64,000 nucleotides of DNA from Mycocentrospora acerina. Lineage: Eukaryota > Ascomycota > Dothideomycetes > Pleosporales. The stretch is from positions 186,001 to 250,000 of the forward strand of contig JAKUHH010000389.1 in assembly GCA_022701365.1 (NCBI GenBank). The letters are read 5' to 3'. The notes beneath the pieces are model-generated. The model was given only the letters and a program-made list of their open reading frames with translations. It was not told the DNA's origin and did no database searches. Below, in pieces: positions 22,356 through 33,251 of this stretch. Made by a program: the position numbers and the translations under genes. Numbering within the stretch: the first letter of the stretch is position 1; the number at the start of each line of letters is the position of its first letter.

Positions 22356-22653
22356 GGTGGCAGCGGGCGTGGCTCGTGGCTCGGGGCTCGTGGGTGTCGC
22401 TGTGCTGCTCGGGCGGGCGGTGGTGGTGTCGAGGCATGGCCGACGTCGAGCTGCCCCAGCGGCTTGGCAGCCAACGTCGGCAGAACTCGCAGCTTTCTCT
22501 CTCTCGCCCACGGCACCGCCCTCACGACGCCCACGCCCGACTCGACCACACCACCCTGCCAGCCCCAGGTGCGTCGCCCTGCAGCCCGCCCGCCGCCCGC
22601 CGTCCGCCGGAGCGTGCCATTGATGCCGTGCTAATGCTGCCACAGCCGCCACG
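22356..22653. promoter_or_regulatory. shared divergent promoter of NDUFS4 and ATP17
   Basis: Only 298 bp separate the two start codons, so these two nuclear-encoded respiratory-chain genes must share or overlap their control region. The interval is GC-rich with a C/T-rich strand bias near the middle. No single known motif stands out by eye. Confidence 0.6.
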
Positions 22654-23392
22654 ATGAGCTTCATCCAGACCCGCGGTCTCTCGACCCTCATCCCCCCCAA
22701 GGTGCGCCCGTCTCGACACCCGCCCGCCGCCGGCACGCTGCTAACTGCGACTGCGTAGATTGCCTCTCCCACGGTAAGAGCCCCGCCGCCGATGGATCCG
22801 ACCGCCCCCCGACAACCGCAACACCGGGCAGCAGGCGCATGGCCGTGACTTGTGCAGACGCTCGCTGACACGACGCCCAGGCCATCGGCTCGTCTCCCAA
22901 TGCCGTCCGCATGCAAAAGGTGGTGAGCTTCTACGAGAAGCTGCCCCGCGGCGCCGCCCCCGAGCCCCAGGGCAAGGGTCTCCTCGGACGCTACCAGAAG
23001 AAGCACTTTGGCAAGAACGCATCAGGCAGGCGTACGTGCATTGATGGTGTTGCGTTGTGTTGGTGTGTTGGTGTGTGGTGTGGTGTGGTGTGTGTATTGT
23101 GTGGTGTGCCTGGTCTGGGCTATTGCCTTGCCATTGTCGTTGTCACTACTACTACTGCTGCTTCCACTACTACTACCACCACCACCAACACCACCAACAC
23201 CCCACCAGACCATGGCCCCAGTTCGCTGACTCAATCCTGCAGCCCTCATCCACGTGTTTGGCGTCCTCCTTGCGCTCGGCTACGCCCAGAACTACTACTT
23301 CCATCTGCGTAAGTCGTGTACTGCTCCGTCTGGCTCGTGCCAAAATGACTCACGCTCGCCCAGGCCACCACAAGAACAACGTCCACCACTAA
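22654..23392 (+). CDS. ATP17: mitochondrial F1Fo-ATP synthase subunit f
   Basis: Five exons (22654-22701, 22759-22773, 22881-23031, 23243-23308, 23364-23392) encode 102 residues. Exon 2 is a 15-nt microexon. The mature protein has the subunit f pattern: VVSFYEKLPRG, LLGRYQKKHFGKNASGR, one transmembrane helix (IHVFGVLLALGYAQNYYFHL) and a His-rich tail HHKNNVHH. Residues 1-20 (FIQTRGLSTLI) resemble a presequence. Subunit f is a membrane-embedded Fo component near the peripheral stalk and the dimer interface. Intron 3 (211 bp) carries TG-rich and CCA/CTA-rich simple repeats. Four introns in a 309-nt CDS make the gene hard for automatic annotation. Confidence 0.93.
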
Positions 23393-23503
23393 GCAGGCCG
23401 AGGCCTGAAGATGGGTCGAGGGGGACGACTGGTTGTGTAAATATAGATGGATGTAGTTGATGAATGCACCATGTAGCCAGCGCAGCCGCTTTTTGTCTGA
23501 ATT

Positions 23504-23722
23504 GCACATGGTTCAAGTTCATGATTGTACGTGGTTCAAGTGAATTGTGGATTGTTCAAGTGGATTGTACATGGTTCAAGTGAATCAAGTATGGATCAAG
23601 TGGATTGTAAGCAGTCTGGTTGAGTGAATCACGTATAGGTCAAGTTCATCATGTATGGCTCAAGTTCATCATGTATGGCTCAAGTTCATCGTGTATGGCT
23701 CAAGTTCATCGTGATTCATAAC
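23504..23722. repeat. 20-bp minisatellite, degenerate to perfect gradient
   Basis: Between 23641 and 23720 the unit caagttcatcatgtatggct repeats four times with one or two changes. From 23504 to 23640 the same unit is present in increasingly diverged form (attgtacatggttcaagtga-type copies). The array sits 3' of ATP17, outside any gene. Confidence 0.85.
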
Positions 23723-24680
23723 CAGTCAGAAGACGCAACATCAAGACTAGCTGCAGAGGAATGGAAACAGGCTTGGTTGTGTATTGCGCGCATGCTGAGA
23801 ACGGCTGCAAGCGTGTTCTTATTCTCACTCGTACTCTTCCTTGACCAAACCTGACTCTACAACTCTACCATGCATAACGTGTGGCATGGAGCAAGTGCGA
23901 CGTGAAACACGGTCGCGCTGCTCACGGCGACCTCCTGGGAGAGGGTCGCGTGCAGCACAGCAGCACCCAACCAACACAAGCAACCCAGCCAGCACAAGTA
24001 ACCCAACCCAACCAGCACAAGTAGCCCAGCCCAACCAACACAGGCAATACTCTTCACCAGCCGTGCATGGCCGCGCCGTGTGTCGTGGGCCGTGGGTCAT
24101 GTGCGATGTGATGTGACGTGACGTGACGTGAGTGAGGGAGTGAGGCGACGAGGGCGTGCCAAGAGCCGGCCGCCTCGACGGACTGGACTCGCTGGCCGTA
24201 CACAAGCAGAGCAGTTGAGCGTCGAAGCCACCCCATCGCCTGCCGCCTCCCCCTCCCCCTCTCCCTCTCCCCCACGACCCGCCCAAAGCTCCAGGGCCTC
24301 GCTCTTCTCCACCGCCCTCCCGGACGCTGCCTCCCCCGCCAGAGGAGCCCCCAACGCGACCGCCCCCCTTCAGCCCCAGCGACCGCGCTCCCTGCATCCT
24401 GCACCTGGCACCGCGCACCGCGCACCCAGCAGCCGACACCTCCGCACCCGCCGCCGCACACTCTCCCCTTGCCTCGCCCCAGACACGCAGCCCTCGCCCT
24501 GCGGAAGCGCCCACTGTTCCCCGTGGCGACTTGTAGAGTCTAAGACTAGGTGACTATCCCTCCCGCCCGTCGCACTCCCCGCCCTGCACGCTCGCATGCT
24601 GCATGTGCGCCCACACCCACGCCCTCACGCACACGTACACGCTCACGTTCACGTTCACGTGCACCCACCCACGCCCTCGT

Positions 24681-24728
24681 CCACACCACTGCCCACACCA
24701 CTGCCCACACCACTGCCCACACCACTGC
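24681..24728. repeat. four perfect copies of a 12-bp repeat
   Basis: The unit ccacaccactgc is repeated four times head to tail, 30-80 bp upstream of the start codon at 24760. It is therefore in the likely 5' leader of the large gene. The length is divisible by three, so it also keeps an upstream frame open. Confidence 0.9.
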
Positions 24729-24759
24729 CCACACCCACCACAGCGAGCTCCCTTCTGAC

Positions 24760-27300
24760 ATGCCCCCCGTGGCCGCGACAGCCCCGGAAACTGTTATGGC
24801 AGAGCAGGTTACCAACGATGTGGTAAAGGAAGCACAGTCGGTGGGACAGTCCGCGCCCACCGACGACACTGCATCAACTACCAGCTCCTCCGCCGCCGCC
24901 GCCAATGGCGAGCCGCCCTCGGGCACCCCATCTGCGACTCCCAAGACCCCAGAAGCCCCCCCAGCAGCAGCAGCGACCGACGCGAAAGATGGCCCCCCAG
25001 CAGCGACTGACGCAAAAGATGCCCCCCCAGCAACCACCGCCGACGCGAAAGATGCCCACCTCAACGGCGACTCGGGCGACCACTCTGCCACCGAGTCACA
25101 ACAAGCCCCTGGCGATGCAAGCGGCGGCTCAGATACCGACATCAGCCGTCCAGGCAGCGTAGACCCGTCCAAGGAGGCTGCCGGCCAAGCTCGCGCGAGC
25201 TCCACCAAGAAGCCGTCCACCTTCAAGTCGCTCAACGTCACCAAAACCTTCCTGGCAAAGTCGGCCGTGTCCACCCCCGTTGCGCGACCAGGCGACAAGG
25301 CTGCCCCCGCAGTACAACCGAGCGCTTCACTGCTCCAGACCGCGAGGCCCCGACTCGTGGCAAAGTCGGGCAGTGCCAATGCTCCTCGAGCTCTGGGCAA
25401 GATGAACGGCGCAGGCGCGGGCCCTGATGCAAGCAAAGTCTGGAACAAGAACCAGCCCGTACCGCCCCAGCCACCCAAGCAGTTTACCGACGAGGAGCTC
25501 AAGCAGCAATACGGCATTCACCTCGCCACGCGTTTACAGGCAGACGAGGCTGGCAAGGAGGCAAAGTGGGCAGACATTGACGATGACGAGGACGACTGGG
25601 CGCCAGACACAGTGGAATGGATGGACGGTACCAAGTCGTCAGTCGCGGTGCCAGAGGTCACATCTCCACCGCCAGAGGAGCCCAAGCCGACACCGGTAGT
25701 CATCAAGCCCGAAGCGCCTGCAGAAATCCCCCCGCAAGTGGCACCAACTACAGCTTCGACAAACACGCCCAACTCGAGCGTCACCGGCGGCACCAAGACC
25801 ATTCTCAAGCCTGGAGCGCATATCCAGCCTACGACCGGCAAGACAAGCCTTGTTCTGAAAGGACAGCCCGAGAAGCCTTCACTGGTAGCCAAACCGTCCG
25901 CTTCGGAGAAGAAGTCACCATGGGCGACACTGCCCCCCGTCGAGAAAGTCTCTCCCATTCAGATAAACCCCCCGCAGCAGCAGCCACCTCCTCAACGGGG
26001 GTTCTCTTCGCAAGATTCTCGTGGCTACGACTACATGCCCCCGCCTGCAAAGGAGATAGCTCCCGACGACTTCACTCGACGCGACGACCGCAGCAACAGA
26101 GAACTCTTCAACTCGCACAACGGTCGATACGAGCCGGTCCACGAAATGCGACGGAGCTCGACACGTGACGCCAACTACCGACAGCAGCCCTCTGTACTGC
26201 AGAGGCCCTCCCAGGATGGCCCGGCGGAACCCTCGTCAGCATTCCAGACTTCAAGGGCAAGCGCCGACATGCCTACTTGGGGCAGACGGAGGAATTCTTC
26301 CAACGTCAGCGGTGGCAACGGACGACGAATGTCTATTGACAGGCGGACTTTTGATCTTCCAAACGGTTCATCACCCGTTGAGCGACGTCCTTCATACTCG
26401 ATCAACGGTGGAGACGCTGCAAATCCAGGGGCGGCACTTCGACAACTACCAGTGCAGGCACTGTCTCCTAATGTCGCAAACGCCCACCCAGCCTCACCCC
26501 ACTCCACGGCTGTCTCACCAGACACACAAGACGTGCCCGCGCCAAGTGCCCCAGTTCCCATTGAAGATCCTGTTCAAGTGCAGAAGCGACTTATGGCCGA
26601 GAAGCGGGAGCGCGCCCGACTTAAGAAACAGCAGGAGCAGGAAGCCGAGAAGCAGGCAGAGGCAGAACGGAAGGAGCGCCTTGCCAAAAAACTCGCTGCT
26701 CTGGAACCGCCCGCCGAGTCCAAGTCCAAGGCCAAGGAGCAGTCACCCGCGCGCGCTCCAGAAAAGTCTCCTCTCAAGGACAAGGCTGTCCCTGCGTCTG
26801 TACAATCTCCACCCAAGCCAGTCGATGGCGAGATTGCTCAGTATGGCATGATGAAGGTGCACCAAACCCAACCAGTGAAGAAGGCGACGACAACAACAAC
26901 AACGCAATACAGCGAGTCCTCGCCACCGACAAAGCATAGCGCACCGTCACCGGTGAGGGCACCTGTCGAAGCCCAAACGAAGCCGACTTCACTGAACCAG
27001 CCTCCTGCGCAACCGTTTGACACCTTCAATCGCGATCGGGATACATCTTCAAGGCAGCAAAGTGAGCAATCACAGAGCCACGCGCGCCAACTGGAAGGCG
27101 CAATCCCTCAGGGTCCGAAAGCGGCGCAAACCCAACAGGCTGGTTGGACCCCTGCCACAGCACCACAGCCTCGACCCTGGACATCGCAGGTCTGGGGCCC
27201 GCTGCAAACAAAAGAGCGAGCGCTTGGAAACGGCACATTCAATTCCCCTTTTGCCCAAGGCCAGTCTCGCGCCGGTGCACCGCAGCAACAACAGCAGCAA

Positions 27301-27337
<37 letters not shown>

Positions 27338-28962
27338 AGCAGCCGCTTCCTGTGCAGCTTCCTGTACAGCTTCCTCCGCAGCCCTCGTCTACGTCGGCAG
27401 CACCAATTGGATTGAGCACAGTCACTCACTCTTCGCCCTTGCAGCCAACGAACCAAGCATTTGTAGCAAAGCCAATGTATCCTCACACAGTGTCGTTGCC
27501 GCCGCAACAGCAAACTGTCGCGCCTTCCAAGCCTGGTCCTATTGCTCCCCCTCCAGCGGCCGCTGCAAAGGGCTGGGGTGACTTCCTCACGCACATTCGC
27601 AACGACGACAAAGCTACAGAACAGAAGCAGCGTCAAGAGTACGAACGCGTAGGTGGCGAGACATTCCGACCTGAGCTTCGCGAGACCTACAAGGACCAAA
27701 AGGGCAAGGCCGAGACAACACTGCACGACAAGGTGGGTGGCAAAGCCGCTCTATTCGAGGCCAATTCCGTGTCTGGTTCGCCTGCAGCAGCCGAGCTTAA
27801 GCCAAGGGAGGAGACAAACAAGCCTATCCACGAAGCACCTTCACCACAGCAGACTCTGAATCACGCCATCTCGCTTCAGCAGACCACCGGCTCTCGCTCA
27901 TCGCGATTCTTCCCTCGGCCAACCGAGACAAACTCGTTGACATCAGCAACTGCGTCGAGCAAAATCAATTCTCCTCCGCCCCCTCCCGAGACAGAGAGCC
28001 ATCCGGCATTCAGCGGTGACACGCATCACCCACTTGTTAGGCTGCCCAAGCCATCGCCTCGAGTGCGACTACCACCGCCAGTTGTTGAGCATGCTGCCCC
28101 TGCAGAAGCTCCGGTAAGCATGCCGCCGCGTGGTCAGCCTGGAATAGGCTCCAGACCACTTGCCATGAACCCAGAGTGGCAGGCTAGGTTCAACCAGCTT
28201 CTTCAGAAGCCAGGTGCAGCGCCTGTGCCAGTGCCCGTTGTAAAGTCGGTTGCAGCATCACAATCGGTTCTCCCCTCGAAACCGAATTCACTGGCTGTGG
28301 CGGCTCTGTCCAAGGGTACATTGGACGTTCGCGGCAATGCCGGATCAGCGACGGTTTCCTTGCCAAACGCTCCTCTGAGGCGCGCTGTAGACCCTCGCAG
28401 CCGAGAGTTCATCACTCGCACCGGCACTGAGGCGCTATTTGAAGACCGGGAGTTTGGCTCACTGCCAACTGTGAAGCTGTCAAAAACTCCTCATCTTGCA
28501 GCCAGCAAGGCCGCCGCTAGCGCTCCTAGGGACAAGGATGATTCGCGCTACATTTACAAGAGGTGGGAGAACCCATTTACGACTCGCAGGCTCGAGGCTT
28601 TCGACACTGAAAAGGGCACATCCAAGGTTGAGGTCGTTATTCGCCTTTCCTTTGCACGTGAGCCCATCACCAAGCAGATGTTCAAAAAGTACCGTGGTGT
28701 TCCGAGGACCAACCCCCAGCAAAAGCCGCAACGTAACAGCATAACGAATGGCTCGCCTGTTGGTGCTTCCAAGGACCGCCCTCGCAAGCCATCGCAGCAG
28801 TCTCAAGGAGCCAACCCGAAAGGCTCGCCTCGCGGTTCTGCAGCGAACACATGGTCCGCGGCCACTCGTCCTGCGCCGCCACCACCACCACCGTCGCAGC
28901 CGCAGCCACCAAAGACGTGGGCTAGGCTCGCAGCCTCGGCTGCTTCTGCTTCAGTGCACTAG
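24760..28962 (+). CDS. large disordered fungal protein with polyglutamine tract
   Basis: This intronless ORF encodes 1400 residues, mostly Pro/Ser/Ala/Gln-rich and probably disordered. Islands of order are: residues about 240-295 with FTDEELKQQYGIHLATRL and WADIDDDEDDWAPDTVEW (W at 270); a basic/acidic helix near 605-650 (KRLMAEKRERARLKKQQEQE, a likely single alpha-helix or coiled coil); and a C-terminal block from about 1265 (YIYKRWENPFTTRRLEAFD, then EVVIRLSFAREPITKQMFKKY). Residues 842-861 are 20 consecutive glutamines from mixed CAG/CAA codons. The architecture suggests an RNA-binding or translation-associated scaffold, but that is only inference and I cannot name the family. The frame is open upstream to 24550 through repeats. 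I chose the ATG at 24760, where protein-like sequence begins. Confidence 0.8.
27283..27342 (+). repeat. in-frame CAG/CAA repeat coding for Gln20
   Basis: Twenty consecutive glutamine codons, interrupted by CAA, lie in the large ORF. CAA interruptions usually stabilise such tracts against slippage. Confidence 0.95.
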
Positions 28963-29910
28963 GCGCCACACTTCCATGAACTGCATTGGCGAAATTTGCT
29001 CGTTGTCCGGCTTGTCTGAGATTCAACACTTGATCCACCTGCGCTGAGCTCATTTTCAATGTATCTGCTTTCCAAGGAGTATGGGGTGTGTACATACACG
29101 TCGACTGTAATGACCCGAGGGATCTCTAGAAATCGCTTTGACTGCGCTAGCCACGTCACCTCTACGACTGTTTAAACGATTTTCCGAATTCACTCGGGTT
29201 GGGTATCACTTGTATTGCAGGCATGTCAGCATGTCTTATTTTTTGCTTCTTCCTTTCCAACCAACAAACATACTTCTGGCCTTGTGCCCACAACGATATG
29301 GTGGGAACCTGGTTCGACTTTTTGCGGGAGACAGTGCGCTCCCATTTTTTCCTCGTCCTTGATCCTTTTTCTTCTCGATTCTTCCCTCGTGTTTTGGGAG
29401 GCATTCCTTGGACGTGTCTGGGCGTTCGTTGACCGTCTCGTGGGGCGTTTGTTTTCTACTCCTTGTGATGCGAATGACGGGATTGAGAATGATGCTACGT
29501 GGGTCTCGGAAGGGATATGGCATGAATATCGGGAATGATTACAGATGCTTTGTGTAGTATGAATAATAATTTGAGAAATTCTCACCACGTCTTGTCTATT
29601 TTGTTGTTTTTATCTTGTACTGAATTTGCGTGCACTTTGTAGGGCGTTTGGGATATCAACTTTGTGTGATTGTGTAATTGTGTAACTGTGTGTTTGGAGT
29701 GCTTGGACCTTGATTACAAAATGGTCTAATTTCCTAAGCTGACCTCTACTGATATCATAGATGGGAAAAACGAGTCTCGGAGTACTTGTTGAACAAAAAG
29801 CAAACTCATCTCTAGTGAAACGGATGACGTCCACACCCAGCCCATCAGTCCACACACACACACCACACGACGACGCAGATATCAACCCAATCCTAATCCC
29901 AATCTCCACC
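28963..29910. other. intergenic between convergent genes
   Basis: This 950-bp AT-richer stretch lies between two 3' ends. Overlapping ORFs on both strands have no coding character. Confidence 0.45.
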
Positions 29911-31771
29911 TCAAGCCTGCTTCCCCCCCACCGGCACCGTCTGCTCCCCACTACTACTCGCAGAGCTCACATTCGCCTGATACGCATGCTGCTCCATGAT
30001 ACTCCAATCGCCAATCTGCTCCTCGAAAAACTGGTCGACATCAAGGCCAATCATCTCCGCCTCCTCACTAACCCTTAAATGCATGCCGGGGATGAATTTC
30101 AGGACATACAGCAACAAGCACGAGACGATGAAGGAGTAGGCAGAAATGGCGACGATTTCGGCGAGCTGGCGACCGACCTGGACGCCGATGCCGTCGAGGG
30201 CGCCGAGGCTGTCGTAGGGGCCTTGGCCGTCGAGGTCGTAGAGCCAGGATTGCGCGAAGATGCCCGTTAGGAAGGAGCCGACCATGCCGCCTATGCCGTG
30301 GAGCTTGAAGACGTCCATGCCTTCGTCGATTTTGAGCCATCGGTCTAGGTTGTGGCAGAGCGAGCAGATGGCGGCGGTGAGGAAGCCGATGAGTGCGGCG
30401 AGCCAGGGGGAGACGTAGCCTGCTGCGGGGGTGATGCCGACTGTTGTGGTGAATAGGGTTAGTGAGAGTGTTCTTTTTTTTATTGGGGGGGTGGGGGGAT
30501 GGTACTACGTACCTAGGCCGGCGATGGCGCCAGAGCAGGCGCCGACGACGGAGAAGTGGCCCTTTGTGCGGATGTAGTCGACGAGGGTCCAGCCTAGGAC
30601 GCCGAATGAGGCGGCTGTGTTGGTGTTGAAGGCTGCGAGCATGGAGCGGATGGTGCCGTTGAGGGCGCTGCCGCCGTTGAATCCGAACCACCCGAACCAG
30701 ATGAATACCGTGCCTGGCGGGGAAGGTGTTAGTATTCAAAAAAAAAAGTGAGGATAAGGAGGGGGGAAGAAGACTCACCGATGAAGACGAGTGTTGGGTT
30801 GTGTGCTTTGCTGTGAATCTTGTCACCCTTGGGGAGTCGCTTGCCGAGTATAAAGGCGTATGCGAGCGCAGACCAGCCGCTGGCAATGTGGACTGGGCCA
30901 CCTCCTGCGAAATCCAACGAAGGGAGGTTGAAGAGCCAGCCCTGGGATTTGTCAGCTTGTGAACAAGAATCAAGGAGTCGAGTAAGTGACTCACGTTTGC
31001 GTTCCACGTCCAGCAAGCAAGAGGGCAGTACACAATCGTGGCCCAGCAGAAGGCGAAGATCATGGAGGGGAGGATGCGGCCGCGCTCAAAGGACCCGCCA
31101 ATGACGAGCTGGACGGTGACGGCGCAGAAGAGCATTTGGTAAAGGCAGAAGACTATTTCTGGGAGGAGTGCTGAACCGGGAGATGGGGCGGACATGACGT
31201 TCTTCAGGCCAAAGTTGTCTGGATCATGTTAGCTTGGATACTTTTTTCTCTCAGATATAAAAGACCTCTCCGTACCCATGTTTCCGATAAAAGGACTCGC
31301 TGTGCGCGAGTAGGCGAGAGAATAGCCCCAGAACATCCACTGGAAGCACACTCTGCAATGGCATTAGCTCATCACTTCACTCTCTCTCTCTCTCTCTCTC
31401 TCGCAATTGGTATGGCCATGTGCTGGCGGCAGACTCACACTCCCATGACGGCCAGAGACTGGAACAGCAGAGCCAGCGCCGACTTGCGGCGAGCAAGACC
31501 AGAGTATAGGAAGCCGATTCCAGGGATGATGAGCCAGACCAAGAAGGACATGAGCATCAGGTAAATGTAGTGGAACTCCAGTCCTTGGTATTGGAGGTTG
31601 ACATCTTCGATATTAGGGTTCCCGCCATTGGGCTTTGCCGCGTCGAATTCTGGCTGTTAAAAAAAACAAGTCAGTCGCAATGGAAGAAATAGGTGTGAAA
31701 CTGTTCATGCCAACTTTTCAGACAAAAGCGTTCACACTCACAACAACTGGAGCATCCCTGGGGGACAACAT
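29911..31771 (-). CDS. ammonium transporter (MEP/AMT family, twin-His Mep2-type)
   Basis: Seven exons (31771-31742, 31653-31439, 31352-31276, 31218-30995, 30941-30779, 30713-30513, 30440-29911) encode 479 residues with 11 predicted membrane helices. Key residues are visible: Asp192 in LDFAGGGPVHIASG at the binding vestibule, and both pore histidines, His229 in KAHNPTLVFIG and His351 in FKLHGIGGMVGSF. Keeping the first His distinguishes Mep2-like proteins from the Mep1/Mep3 type. In yeasts Mep2 also acts as an ammonium sensor for filamentous growth, so a sensor role here is inference only. The family moves ammonium across the plasma membrane. The cytoplasmic tail (after about residue 430) is short and acidic. 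Intron 2 has a (CT)n run at 31379-31402. The upstream region has clustered GATA motifs. Confidence 0.93.
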
Positions 31772-33251
31772 CTTAACACAAACAATTGACCCTAGTTTTC
31801 CAACCTCAAATCCAATAGGATATTGAAGCAGTCTTGGAGGACAAGAAATAACCAAGCAAGCAAGCAAGCAAGCAGACAGGGGCGAGGGGACCCTCCGTAC
31901 TATTATAACCCATCCCCTCCCCCCAATCCTTCCATCCTCCTACACGGGAAGAACCCAACCATGTTGGAACGGCAAATCCGGCAAGGCGCAATCAAACCAT
32001 CCCCACGGTTCACTCGACTCACACATTCACATACACACACACACCTAGATCAGTACAAACGGCCGCCTTGGCACTGATAAGCCACCCTTCTCTCGTACCC
32101 TCACGTCGGTCTTGAAGCCGCGAAGGATTTGCGCAGGCGAGGAGGTCGGAGCAATGCTCAGTACGGCGAGGAAGGGGAGAAAACGTGCCGATTGCGCCAC
32201 ACGTGCATGCCAGACGGGGGGCTAGGGGGACCAGGCCGAGGTGGGAAAAAGTGTGCATGCGAGGTATGGACGTCTCTTTTGGGGAGTGATAAGGGACGGG
32301 TTGGTTTGGGGTTAGCGCCGTGTATTGATTGATTGATTGTGATAAAGGTTGGCCTGACGGTGAGAATGGAGTCGAGATTAGTCAAGAGAGGGTGCGCCGA
32401 AGGGCTGGTTTGTTGCCGGTTACGAGAGGCGGCCGGGTGGTTGTGATAGATGAGGTGTTTATCTATCTGTTTGTTGATTGTTCATGTGCTGGGGGCTTGT
32501 AAACATGTGGTTGCTTGATGGATGGTGGTTGGTGATTCGCTACCCAATGGTCCGTGTATCCGAAACCCCACATTGGGGAGAGATCAACGTGCGATTGTAG
32601 GGTCTTTGCATACAATGTTCTTGTCACCGGTACGGTTGTAGCAATACCCTCAGCGATAATATATCGGTCGTGGCGGAGCGTGGAGTTTCCCGAGGAGCAT
32701 GGGCCCCACGTTGATTAGACGTTGTGCAAGGGTGCTGTGCCGTCAGGATGCAAAAGGATGAACGACGCCAATTTCATGTCCTTGCCTAGGGCGGGCCGTT
32801 GAGAGATCACTGGCATATTCTGCTCGGGATTTGTTCATTTGTAAAACACCATCCCATGTCAGTCGTGCCTGCGTTAGTTATTTGCCTAGCTTTGGAGTTT
32901 GTAGAAGGAACACCAGTCATCTCTGATTCTCTGGGGATAGAGACCGATTCCAAGTTGCTTCGGCGAAGTTGCAATTAGACAAAGACAATACGAGTTGACT
33001 AGTAGAAATCGAGGGATCTCGGTAGGGTCGAAATGGTATGAGCAATCTTAGATATCTTGAAACCCTGTCGAATAGATAGGCTTCCTTTTGGGGGCTACGC
33101 TTTCCTCGATACTCAAAATGAGCTTACTCAAAATCTTGTCTCACGATTGTATTGGTATATTGAGTAAAATGGTGTTGTACTCTAGACCTGCACCCCCAAT
33201 TCGACACTGAACAGACACCCTGAGAGCAAGCGGGGATTGGTGACGTGTGTC
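31772..33251. other. intergenic: transporter promoter and POL32 3' flank
   Basis: This 1.5-kb region has no coding sequence. It has a (GCAA)n run at 31850-31873 in the transporter leader and a cluster of GATA motifs at 32075-32468 (separate entry). The 3' half toward POL32 shows nothing distinctive. Confidence 0.5.
32075..32468. promoter_or_regulatory. cluster of HGATAR sites upstream of the ammonium transporter
   Basis: Six matches to HGATAR, the binding consensus of AreA/NIT2-type nitrogen GATA factors, lie here: TGATAA at 32075, 32287 and 32340, TGATAG at 32444, and reverse-strand AGATAA and AGATAG at 32459 and 32463. They are about 300-700 bp upstream of the ATG at 31771. By base frequencies one or two would be expected in this length. 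Binding is inference from family knowledge. Confidence 0.5.

Larger units (their letters stand above)
23393..24759. other. intergenic: minisatellite and repeat-rich leader
   Basis: This 1.37-kb stretch contains a 20-bp minisatellite (separate entry), a degenerate CAACACAAG/CCCAACC patch at 23970-24050, C/T-rich sequence at 24240-24330 and a 12-bp tandem repeat at 24681-24728. ORFs on both strands are shadows of this repetitive composition. Confidence 0.5.

Noticed and set aside
23504..23722. CRISPR-like array of short repeats
   Set aside because: The units are contiguous with no spacers, and this is a eukaryotic nuclear sequence, so it is a minisatellite.
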